64,000 nucleotides of DNA, taken from the NCBI GenBank assembly GCA_037137375.1, contig JBAXKJ010000006.1:62001-126000 (forward strand). Direction: 5' to 3'. The notes beneath the pieces are model-generated. The model saw nothing but the letters and a program-made list of their open reading frames with translations. It had not been told where the DNA came from and did no database searches. A program made the position numbers and the translations under genes. Positions 8,355-15,469 of this stretch are shown here, piece by piece (position 1 is the first letter of the stretch; each line of letters begins with the position of its first letter). The DNA is from CAINVV01 sp037137375. Its GTDB lineage: Bacteria; Bacteroidota; Bacteroidia; Bacteroidales; Prolixibacteraceae.

Positions 8355-9596
8355 CTATTTCCAGGGCTGAAGCACTTTTTCCAGGACTTCTTTTCCCTGA
8401 ACATATGACAGGAAGATCCCGTAGTTGGTAAGCGGGATGTTTAGCTGACCAAGATCACGCAGTCTGGCGGCCATCCTTTGCGGGGTAATCATGCAACCGC
8501 CGCAGTGTATGACAAGCCGCACGTTTTCGAGTTCTTCCGGTTCGGGCCATTCTCTGCCAAAAACATGTTTGACGGCAACTTCCGGGTACTTCTGGCGGAT
8601 GACATTGGGAATTTGAACCGTCCCGATATCTTCTTTGATACGCGAATGGTTGCAGGCCTCGGCTATCAGAATGGCATCACCTGCCTTCAGGGTATCCAGT
8701 GCACGTACCGCTTCGGCAAATTCACTCACTCTTCCCCTGCTCATGTAATTGATCATCATGATACTGAAGGTCGTCAGCGGGATATCCTCTGGTGTCCAGT
8801 CCTTCATGATATCCATGGCCTGAGAATCGGTGATGATGGCTTTCGGTCGTTTTTTAAGACTACCGAGAAAGTCTTCCCAGCGCTCTTTTTCGCTTTTATC
8901 GTTATTTCGTGCCTTCCCCAGGTTCATCCGGTAGGAGACCGGATAGCCCCAGTGACGGGTGATATATTCCTCTGCCATCGCCTGTGGCCGCAGGTACCGG
9001 CCCGGAGGAGTCTCCTCGTCCATCGGAATGTTCAGGATATAAAACTGGTCCGCCTCAACGAAAGGAAGTAAGGGCGATGGATTATTTTTGGGGATATAAT
9101 TGGATAGAATAAATTCGAGCAATGCCGCCCTGTGCTTGTTGTCTGGTGCCTCCAGCCGTAGGTGCGGAAATTTTTTCAACTCATGAAGTTGCTCCTCCAG
9201 TAAAGCAATTTTGGACTCATCAGATTTTGAAAAGAGATTATACAGGAGTAAAACCTGCTTTTCCCCGGCGAGCGACTCTTCCAAAAACAGTTTCACGGTA
9301 GGTAGTCCGGGTGATGCAGGATCGATCACCAGCAAAACCAGGTCGCATTCCTTCATGGCCGCGGTTACTTTTTTGCGTTTCTTCTCGCCCAGCAGATCCG
9401 ATTCGTCGAAGCCGGCAGTATCCATCAATTTGACGGGCCCGATGCCATGAATTTCCATCAGCGTAATCCGTGTATCGGCGGTTGTTCCGGGAGTAGCATC
9501 CACAATGGAGCTCTCCTGTTGGGTGATGAGGTTCATCAGGGAGCTTTTCCCTGCATTCATGGCACCAAAAATTCCAATGATATCGCGTTCTGTCAT
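8355..9596 (-). CDS. hydF: [FeFe]-hydrogenase H-cluster maturation GTPase HydF
   Basis: A 413-residue cytoplasmic scaffold/GTPase that assembles the 2Fe subcluster and passes it to apo-[FeFe] hydrogenase. The N-terminal GTPase domain has the P-loop GAMNAGKSSL (11–20), the G2 Thr in TPGTTADTR, and MDTAGFDESD (G3). The C-terminal domain keeps the iron–sulfur ligands of the family: Cys315 and His317 (EACNHSRI), then Cys365 and Cys368 (HCGGCM), giving the CxH…CxxC arrangement. Length is normal. The partners hydE, hydG and the hydrogenase itself are not in this window. Divergent from coaD. Presence of hydF points to hydrogen metabolism under anoxic conditions. Confidence 0.95.
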   Translation of the reverse strand: MTERDIIGIFGAMNAGKSSLMNLITQQESSIVDATPGTTADTRITLMEIHGIGPVKLMDTAGFDESDLLGEKKRKKVTAAMKECDLVLLVIDPASPGLPTVKLFLEESLAGEKQVLLLYNLFSKSDESKIALLEEQLHELKKFPHLRLEAPDNKHRAALLEFILSNYIPKNNPSPLLPFVEADQFYILNIPMDEETPPGRYLRPQAMAEEYITRHWGYPVSYRMNLGKARNNDKSEKERWEDFLGSLKKRPKAIITDSQAMDIMKDWTPEDIPLTTFSIMMINYMSRGRVSEFAEAVRALDTLKAGDAILIAEACNHSRIKEDIGTVQIPNVIRQKYPEVAVKHVFGREWPEPEELENVRLVIHCGGCMITPQRMAARLRDLGQLNIPLTNYGIFLSYVQGKEVLEKVLQPWK

Positions 9597-9638
9597 GGTG
9601 AAATAGATAATATTGCCCTTACGTAGGACTCAATGCCC

Positions 9639-9646
9639 CAAAAATA
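9639..9646 (-). promoter_or_regulatory. −7 promoter element for hydF
   Basis: Reads TATTTTTG on the minus strand, matching TAnnTTTG, 42 bp before the hydF start. No clear −33 TTG was seen. Confidence 0.4.
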
Positions 9647-9699
9647 ACGATATCTCAGGAATCATTCTGCGTAATCGATCATTTTCATTCTTTTCTTTA

Positions 9700-9707
9700 T
9701 AGATTTG
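9700..9707 (+). promoter_or_regulatory. −7 promoter element for coaD
   Basis: TAGATTTG, a match to TAnnTTTG, 18 bp before the coaD ATG. No clear −33 TTG was seen. Confidence 0.4.
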
Positions 9708-9725
9708 TGTTATAAAATTTGAAAG

Positions 9726-10214
9726 ATGAGACGCATAGCAGTTTTTCCGGGTTCATTTGATCCGTTTACGGTCGGTCACGAATCGATTATCAGGCGGGCG
9801 CTTCCGTTGTTTGACGAGATTATCATCATGATCGGATACAACTCTAACAAGCGAACCTATTATCCGCTGGCCAAGCGCCGCGATTGGATCAAACGCGTTT
9901 TCCAGGATGAATCAAAAATCAAAGTAGGTAAATATGAAGGACTTACAGTTGATTACTGCAGAAAAGTTCACGCACAATATATCCTTCGCGGACTAAGAAC
10001 AGCCGCCGATTTCGAATATGAACGGGCTATTGGGCAGATTAACAAGAAGATGTATGAGGATATCGAAACGGTCTTCCTGCTAACGCTGCCAGAGCATACG
10101 GCGATCTCTTCCACCATCGTCAGGGACATTTTACGTCACAAGGGAGACGCCTCTCAGTTTCTTCCTTCGTGTCTGGGAATCAATGAGTTTTACGACGAAC
10201 CGGACGAATTTTGA
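9726..10214 (+). CDS. coaD: Phosphopantetheine adenylyltransferase
   Basis: A 162-residue cytoplasmic enzyme that transfers AMP from ATP to 4'-phosphopantetheine, the penultimate step of coenzyme A synthesis. The nucleotidyltransferase signatures are intact: PGSFDPFTVGHESII near the N-terminus (TxGH motif), RGLRTAADFEYE in the middle, and the ISSTIVRDIL motif of the adenylyltransferase family near the C-terminus. Length matches bacterial CoaD. The downstream thioredoxin-fold gene starts 2 bp after its stop, so the two are almost certainly cotranscribed. Confidence 0.96.
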   Translation: MRRIAVFPGSFDPFTVGHESIIRRALPLFDEIIIMIGYNSNKRTYYPLAKRRDWIKRVFQDESKIKVGKYEGLTVDYCRKVHAQYILRGLRTAADFEYERAIGQINKKMYEDIETVFLLTLPEHTAISSTIVRDILRHKGDASQFLPSCLGINEFYDEPDEF

Positions 10215-10216
10215 AT

Positions 10217-11632
10217 ATGCTCCGCCGATTTTTGCTCCTTATTTCCATTTCAGCTGGATGGCTCCTTTCCTTTGGTTCATTGTCCGGACAGATAGTGACC
10301 ATCGGGGGACAAGCTCCTGATTATGCCGGAAAGGAGTTGACTTTTTACACCTACCGGGAACCCGTTTCCCATCAGCCAACGAAACTAGCCACCACCAAGG
10401 TAGGCCAGGATGGCCAGTTTAAACTCACTTTTTCCGTAACTCAGACCATTGAGGTATATGCCGACCTCGAGAAATTCAAAGGAACTTTAGTGGTGGAGCC
10501 TGGCGCCAATTACCAGATTTCCCTGCCACCTTTTTCTCCCCGCACCGTGCAGGAGTCAGCAAGTCCCTATTTCGAGCCGCAGCTGTTCTGGCTTGGCCTC
10601 AGGGAAACGAAACCGACGGAGATCAACTTCCTGGTAAGGGCTTTTCTAACAGAATATAACAGGGAATTGTCGGTCCATACGCTTGATATTTACCAAAGGA
10701 AGTCAGCCGACACGGCCAAGGCTATCATCTCAAGATTAGAGAAATCATTCCCTGCCGGGAAAGAGGACTTTCTGAATCTCGTGAAACTATACAGTTACGC
10801 TGAGTTAGAACTTGCTATCTATCAAGGCGATAAGGACAGAATAATTCAAAAATATTTTGCCACCCGGGATATTGCCCTATCCCATCCGGCCTACCAGCGG
10901 TTATTCAGCACCCTGTTTTCGGATTATTTGATGATAAAATCGCAGGATATCAGGCAAAAAAACTCTTACATTCCTGCCTTCCGGGGTAATTTTAAAGGGT
11001 TTGTGGCTATTTTGAAGCAAAAGGGCTTTCATCAGGAGGTCGCTGAACTTGTAGCAGTAAAATGCTTCTACGACGGATATTATTCCGGAAAATTCGCTAA
11101 AAAATTGATGCTGAAGGGGATTAAAGATGCCTTGGATCAGTCTGAATGCCATGCATTAAAAGAAGTTTTACCTTCGATCATCAGTAAAATTGATCAATTG
11201 CAGGAAGGGAGTCCGGCCCCCGTACTTCAACTTCGCAACCAGCAAAACGTTACATCCAGCCTTTCTGCCAAAGGGAAATTTGTCTACCTGGCTTTCTTCC
11301 GGGGCGACAGTAAGGCATGCCGGGCAGAACTGGATTCGCTGGTAACCTTGAATAAAAAACTCAATCCGATTCTCACCGTGTTGCCGGTCTCGCTAGACCA
11401 GAATTTTTCTACAGCCACCAAACTCTGGGAGGAGAAAAAATACCCCTGGGAGCTCACAACTCCAGCCGATGCAGAAAAAGTCAGAGCAGATTACCAGGTT
11501 AAAAGCCTTCCAGTCTTCTACCTGATCTCCCCTGACATGAAACTAATTCTTTCACCTGCACTGGCGCCGTCTCACAATTTCGAAGCGCTGTTCCTCAAAA
11601 TTTATCGGGAGAGAAGAGGGAAAATGCTATAG
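10217..11632 (+). CDS. Secreted thioredoxin-fold protein lacking the CxxC pair
   Basis: A 471-residue exported protein with a signal peptide (MLRRFLLLISISAGWLLSFG). I chose ATG 10217; a TTG two codons upstream overlaps the coaD stop. The first part (about 25–115) is a beta-rich DUF4369-like region, the middle is helical, and the last 140 residues follow the TlpA/thioredoxin pattern, with GKFVYLAFFRGDSKACRAEL as the active-site strand and helix and SLPVFYLI as the cis-proline loop. The usual CxxC is reduced to a single cysteine, so disulfide oxidoreductase activity is doubtful. Such proteins are common periplasmic proteins in Bacteroidota. Coupling to coaD is probably only transcriptional. Confidence 0.75.
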   Translation: MLRRFLLLISISAGWLLSFGSLSGQIVTIGGQAPDYAGKELTFYTYREPVSHQPTKLATTKVGQDGQFKLTFSVTQTIEVYADLEKFKGTLVVEPGANYQISLPPFSPRTVQESASPYFEPQLFWLGLRETKPTEINFLVRAFLTEYNRELSVHTLDIYQRKSADTAKAIISRLEKSFPAGKEDFLNLVKLYSYAELELAIYQGDKDRIIQKYFATRDIALSHPAYQRLFSTLFSDYLMIKSQDIRQKNSYIPAFRGNFKGFVAILKQKGFHQEVAELVAVKCFYDGYYSGKFAKKLMLKGIKDALDQSECHALKEVLPSIISKIDQLQEGSPAPVLQLRNQQNVTSSLSAKGKFVYLAFFRGDSKACRAELDSLVTLNKKLNPILTVLPVSLDQNFSTATKLWEEKKYPWELTTPADAEKVRADYQVKSLPVFYLISPDMKLILSPALAPSHNFEALFLKIYRERRGKML

Positions 11633-11760
11633 TCGCTCCTGCGGATTTGCAATAAGTCGCTCCTGCGGATTTGCAATCCGCAGGCAATCCTTCATCAGTC
11701 CTTCGCTCCTGCGGATTTGTAATCCGCAGGCAATCCTTCATCAGCGGATTTCAAATCCGA
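11633..11760. repeat. Cluster of REP-like GCGGATT palindromes
   Basis: Starting one base after the upstream stop codon: a truncated unit (11633–11652), a full 42-bp unit (11657–11698) and a second full unit (11703–11744), 46 bp apart and differing by one base. Each full unit holds the hairpin CCTGCGGATT–TGC/TGT–AATCCGCAGG. A short perfect palindrome, CGGATTT-C-AAATCCG, follows at 11745–11759, and unrelated small hairpins (TGCAGAT/ATCTGCA, CACTT/AAGTG) continue to about 11806. The cluster fills the gap between two convergent genes and shares its core and GGAGCGA flank with 8289–8317. Confidence 0.8.
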
Positions 11761-11856
11761 TATTGTAAGCAGCTAATGCAGATTGCACATCTGCACTTGC
11801 GAAGTGTAGGCGATACATTTCAAACGGCAGCAGGCCAAACTAACAGCACTAGTCTT

Positions 11857-13893
11857 TCACTTCTGTTTGAACTGCACCACAGGAAACTCCGTGATCCTCA
11901 TGGTTGTGCATCCATATGGTATCAGTGTGATATCAACCGGCGGATCCGTCTTTAGTTGATACTGTTCACTATATGGCAAGGGTCCGGCCGAACCGTTATA
12001 CAAGGTCCAAAACGGAATTACTACACCCTTGGTCCGCAACTCTAAAGGAGAATTTTCAGGGTTCCACGGATAGCTATCCTTCGCCACGGTCCGTTTTACC
12101 ACCTCAAATTCTTTAGCAGGATTTTTGATAGCAGAAGCCAGAAGCCCATAATTCCAGGCTGTGGTAGGATGAACCTCATAGTACCACTCTCCAACTTTGT
12201 CGACGTTCGAAACTTTCTTCCAATCCTCCCCTATTTTCAGGGCATAAACCAGCGGTCCGCGTTCAACTGTCGCAGAATTTTCATACCATCTGCTGATCTT
12301 CACCGCCATCGGCAAGGTTAATTCCAGAACATCACCGTCCGACCACTCTCGCCAGATCTTCGAAATATTATTCCCTTCCGGTTCGCTCCACGGCTTGCCA
12401 TTAATGGTGACAGAAGCCTTTTTGCACCAAGCCGGTATCCTCAGGTAAAAAGCAAAAGTCGATTTTTTTGCTGCTTTCATGGTAAATCGAACCGATTCAT
12501 CGAACGGATAATTCGTCGACTCAATGATCTCTATTTCATTGTTATTGGCGACTTTGGCCTTAACAGAGGAAGGCGCATACACCAATGCAGCAATGCCCTG
12601 ATCGGCAGATGCGTACCATAAATTCTGCGTAAACTTTGGCCATCCCTGGTGCATATTGGAAGTGCAGCAAGGATATCCTGTGAGGATCCCGAAAACCTGA
12701 CCTGTTTCATAATAAGTGTTGAAATTCCTGGGATTCCTGGTAAGAAGTACCTGGTTCGTCTGCTGAAAATACTGCCGGCTGTCGTAATTATCCGTAGCCT
12801 GCGTCGGTAAAGCATTGAATGCCACTCTTTCCAACTGATCCGCAAAAGCAACCTCCCCGGTTACGGGCAGAATGGATTCCATGGAAAACATCATCTCAAC
12901 TGCTGAACATAATTCGGATCCCTGGGTTGGATTATTACCATGAAGCATCTCGTCCCCTCCATACAACCCATCAGGAAATCCCTGATACTCCCGAAGATCA
13001 GCAAGTCCGGCCTTCACAGCATCCACCTGTTTTTTATCTTTATTCTGCTGGTAATAGATGCCGGGCTCCTTGATTCCCTGCGCCACATTGACGCAGTGGA
13101 AAGCCCAGGGTTTGCGTAACTTTCCGGTCAGGCACGCCTCCGTCCAGTTGACGGTCTGGGAATGGATCAGTTCACCCAGATCGAGCAAAAACTTCTCCCC
13201 AGTCTGGTTATAAAGCCAGTATACAACGGCCAGATTATCGCCACCCCGGTCGGCGCCCCAGTGGGTCCAATGATCCAGCTTCATCTTTGGTAATTCCTGC
13301 AACTGATATTTAAAGTAGTTCAACATCAATTTGATGACCCTTTCATCCCCGGTAGCGGTATAATATTGTTGCAGGAATTTCAGGACAACCATCTTTGGCC
13401 ACCAGTCGCGAGCATTGTTCCGCTGGAGTCCAGGCTCATTTTCACGATCCACCGACGGACCGAAATATCCATCCGGCTGTTGACTGTTGAGCGCCCATTC
13501 CACCCAGGGTTTCACTTTGTTAATCAATTCCTGATCTCTTAAAATATAGGCCAGCGGAAGCAATCCGTCGATCCAGTAAGGGCCTCTCTCCCAAACGTCG
13601 CCATCCCCACCGAGCCAGCCATTTCTCTTACCCATCACCTTCTCATAGACTTCATCGAGGTGACCCGTCATGCCATTTTTCTGTCTGATCAACTGGTCTT
13701 TCAACCACCCATCCGGGGAAATCGCTCCCAGCGGCAGTTCAACAAACGGCTTCGAAATCAAGGGTGCCCGGTTATTCTGATAGCCAACGACCTTCACCTT
13801 GCTCGTTTTTGATTTCACTGCTTGTTGAGCCGATGACCCAACAACTGAAAGCAACAATATTACAACACCCAAAACTCTGCTATAATTCCTCAT
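11857..13893 (-). CDS. GH127-like beta-L-arabinofuranosidase (DUF1680)
   Basis: A 678-residue exported glycoside hydrolase. The start at 13893 (MRNYSRVLGVVILLLSVVG) gives a clean signal peptide; the longer frame adds an implausible leader. An (alpha/alpha)6 barrel is followed by beta domains. The zinc/catalytic residues known for GH127 (Glu, Cys, and an adjacent Cys pair, one being the nucleophile) are present as E327 and C329 in GSELCSAVEMM and C409–C410 in GYPCCTSNM. Related GH146 enzymes share these residues, so the exact family is open. It would remove terminal beta-L-arabinofuranosyl or similar units. It lies at the 3' end of the polysaccharide locus on the same strand. Confidence 0.87.
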   Translation of the reverse strand: MRNYSRVLGVVILLLSVVGSSAQQAVKSKTSKVKVVGYQNNRAPLISKPFVELPLGAISPDGWLKDQLIRQKNGMTGHLDEVYEKVMGKRNGWLGGDGDVWERGPYWIDGLLPLAYILRDQELINKVKPWVEWALNSQQPDGYFGPSVDRENEPGLQRNNARDWWPKMVVLKFLQQYYTATGDERVIKLMLNYFKYQLQELPKMKLDHWTHWGADRGGDNLAVVYWLYNQTGEKFLLDLGELIHSQTVNWTEACLTGKLRKPWAFHCVNVAQGIKEPGIYYQQNKDKKQVDAVKAGLADLREYQGFPDGLYGGDEMLHGNNPTQGSELCSAVEMMFSMESILPVTGEVAFADQLERVAFNALPTQATDNYDSRQYFQQTNQVLLTRNPRNFNTYYETGQVFGILTGYPCCTSNMHQGWPKFTQNLWYASADQGIAALVYAPSSVKAKVANNNEIEIIESTNYPFDESVRFTMKAAKKSTFAFYLRIPAWCKKASVTINGKPWSEPEGNNISKIWREWSDGDVLELTLPMAVKISRWYENSATVERGPLVYALKIGEDWKKVSNVDKVGEWYYEVHPTTAWNYGLLASAIKNPAKEFEVVKRTVAKDSYPWNPENSPLELRTKGVVIPFWTLYNGSAGPLPYSEQYQLKTDPPVDITLIPYGCTTMRITEFPVVQFKQK

Positions 13894-14491
13894 AACTAAT
13901 TCTATATATTTTGCTTTTACTTCCGCTATTCTTAAGTAAAAATATAAAATGTTGATAGACAAATGCTGAAAATTTTAGATGATAAAGTAGTCAATCCTTC
14001 ATTTTACAAATAATCAAATATTTTAATACATGATATTTATGTTTGTATTGAAGAACGATCAAAGCTCATTCCTGGATGGAAAAAAATTCAATGATCATTG
14101 ATTTAGTTAATTAATTGTATGCAAAGATCGTTGATTTTGTTAATTTTTTGAATGCAAACATCGTTGAATTATGGAAATAATCAGATGCAAAAAGGCTTAT
14201 CCCCGCCTGCTCATCATTTGCATCAAATGGTTAGCTGTATTGAATTTGCGACTCATCTTCTTGCAAGCAGCCATAACAAACGTCTCAATATTGGATTGAA
14301 AAAGAAGGGATTCTCCAGAATCTTTACACTATGTCACTTTTCCCCTATATTTGATGGGTCTTATTTATCAATCTTGGTGAATCAATTGAACTTATGACAC
14401 TCGATGCTGAAGTTGCAACCTTCCTGCAAACTGTTGCCTGGGATGTAGTTTTAGCCTGGCTTCAAACCAATAAATTGCATATCCTTCTATC
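13894..14491. other. Long intergenic region between divergent genes
   Basis: About 600 AT-rich bases between the starts of the GH127 gene and the SGNH hydrolase gene. It holds a 33-bp tandem repeat (14093–14191) and no gene I can support. An 81-codon plus-strand frame (14152–14397) overlaps the repeat and has no recognisable features. Promoters for both flanking genes must lie here, but I did not find a convincing −33/−7 pair. Confidence 0.6.
14093..14191. repeat. Three tandem 33-bp repeats
   Basis: Exactly periodic units at 14093–14125, 14126–14158 and 14159–14191. Each begins with a form of GATCGTTGA and ends with ATGCAAA; the first two are about 85% identical and the third is more diverged. 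The 33-bp period equals about three turns of the helix, which would put a bound protein on the same face each time. The array lies between divergent carbohydrate-locus genes. Confidence 0.8.
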
Positions 14492-15322
14492 ATGAACAAA
14501 ATTCTTTCAAAAGCAGTTTCATCCATCTATTGGTTAATCGTGTTTTCCATTGTTTTTGTTCAGTGCAAAGGCAAGGATGATTCATCAGACTCTTCAAATT
14601 TGCATGCAGCAAAAATCATTAAGAGTGTGCTGTTTATTGGAAATAGTTACACCTACTACAATGATTTGGAGATGATTGTTGCTCATTTAGCAAGTGCGGA
14701 CACGGTATATTCCCTGTATACAGAGAAAACAGCTGTAGGTAGTTATACTTTAATTGAACATTCAGTCAGGCCCGAAACAATCCTGGCTATTAAATCCCGT
14801 AAATGGGATTTAATTGTCCTCCAGGAAATGAGCACCCTGCCAATCACCAACCTAAGTGAATTTAGCGATGGGGCAAAAAAAATGGATCAAATCATCAAGG
14901 AAACCCGGCCTGATTTTAATGGTTTAATCTTCTATTTGACCTGGGGCCGCAAAGATGTGGCGAGCGAGACTAGTATGACTTCAAGAGGTATCACTACTTT
15001 TAATCAGATGCAGGATGCCTTGACAAGTGCCTATCTGAAAGTAGGTCAGGAAAGAAGTGCGGAAGTTGCCCCTGTTGGTATTGCCTGGCAAAAAGTACGC
15101 AGCAGCTATGATAGTCAGATCAATCTGTATGACAGCGATGGAACACACCCCAGTTTCGCAGGCTCCTACCTGACAGCTTGTGTTTTTTATGCCTCCATCT
15201 GCGACAGAAGTCCAATTGGTAATATTTACAAAGAAACGCTTTCTCAGAATGTGGCAGATATTCTTCAAAGGAAAGCTTATGAAGCTTATCTTGAATATAA
15301 AGGCAAAGGTTACCTCAAATAG
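14492..15322 (+). CDS. SGNH/GDSL-type hydrolase lipoprotein
   Basis: A 276-residue probable surface lipoprotein; the signal ends at a cysteine in FVQCKGKDD, with acidic residues right after it as in Bacteroidota surface-export signals. The catalytic serine block is a GNS variant, VLFIGNSYTYYND (Ser52), and the DxxH block is DSDGTHPSFAG (Asp216, His219). TWGR and the VLQEMS strand fit the oxyanion-region blocks of SGNH hydrolases. These enzymes usually remove acyl groups; a carbohydrate esterase role is plausible because it is embedded in a polysaccharide locus. It is the only plus-strand gene between 11.8 and 43.9 kb and faces GH2 head-on, which may mean late insertion or separate control. 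Confidence 0.72.
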   Translation: MNKILSKAVSSIYWLIVFSIVFVQCKGKDDSSDSSNLHAAKIIKSVLFIGNSYTYYNDLEMIVAHLASADTVYSLYTEKTAVGSYTLIEHSVRPETILAIKSRKWDLIVLQEMSTLPITNLSEFSDGAKKMDQIIKETRPDFNGLIFYLTWGRKDVASETSMTSRGITTFNQMQDALTSAYLKVGQERSAEVAPVGIAWQKVRSSYDSQINLYDSDGTHPSFAGSYLTACVFYASICDRSPIGNIYKETLSQNVADILQRKAYEAYLEYKGKGYLK

Positions 15323-15469
15323 GTGGTTCCGCAACCCTATGATCGTAAAGTAATTAATTCTGCGCTGATGCCAATCTTTGGTGGGCAACTAGTACTTTTA
15401 TAAGTATTGATCACTCTATTTGCTTGTTTTACTTTGCATTATGATTTTTATACTAATTTTTTTTCATTC

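Noticed and set aside
8478..9071. 197-codon frame antisense to hydF
   Set aside because: Lies wholly inside hydF, whose protein keeps all family motifs; the antisense product resembles nothing.
14093..14191. CRISPR array
   Set aside because: The 33-bp units are directly adjacent with no spacers, diverge from each other, and no cas genes are nearby.
14152..14397. 81-codon plus-strand frame between GH127 and SGNH genes
   Set aside because: Begins inside the tandem repeat, has low-complexity composition and no motif or ribosome binding site.
13894..14491. tRNA or small RNA gene in the long gap
   Set aside because: No cloverleaf-type arms or T-loop consensus seen on either strand.
15323..15469. 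Terminator between the SGNH and GH2 genes
   Set aside because: Only weak, short inverted repeats (GGTT/AACC; AGTACTT/AAGTATT); nothing convincing.
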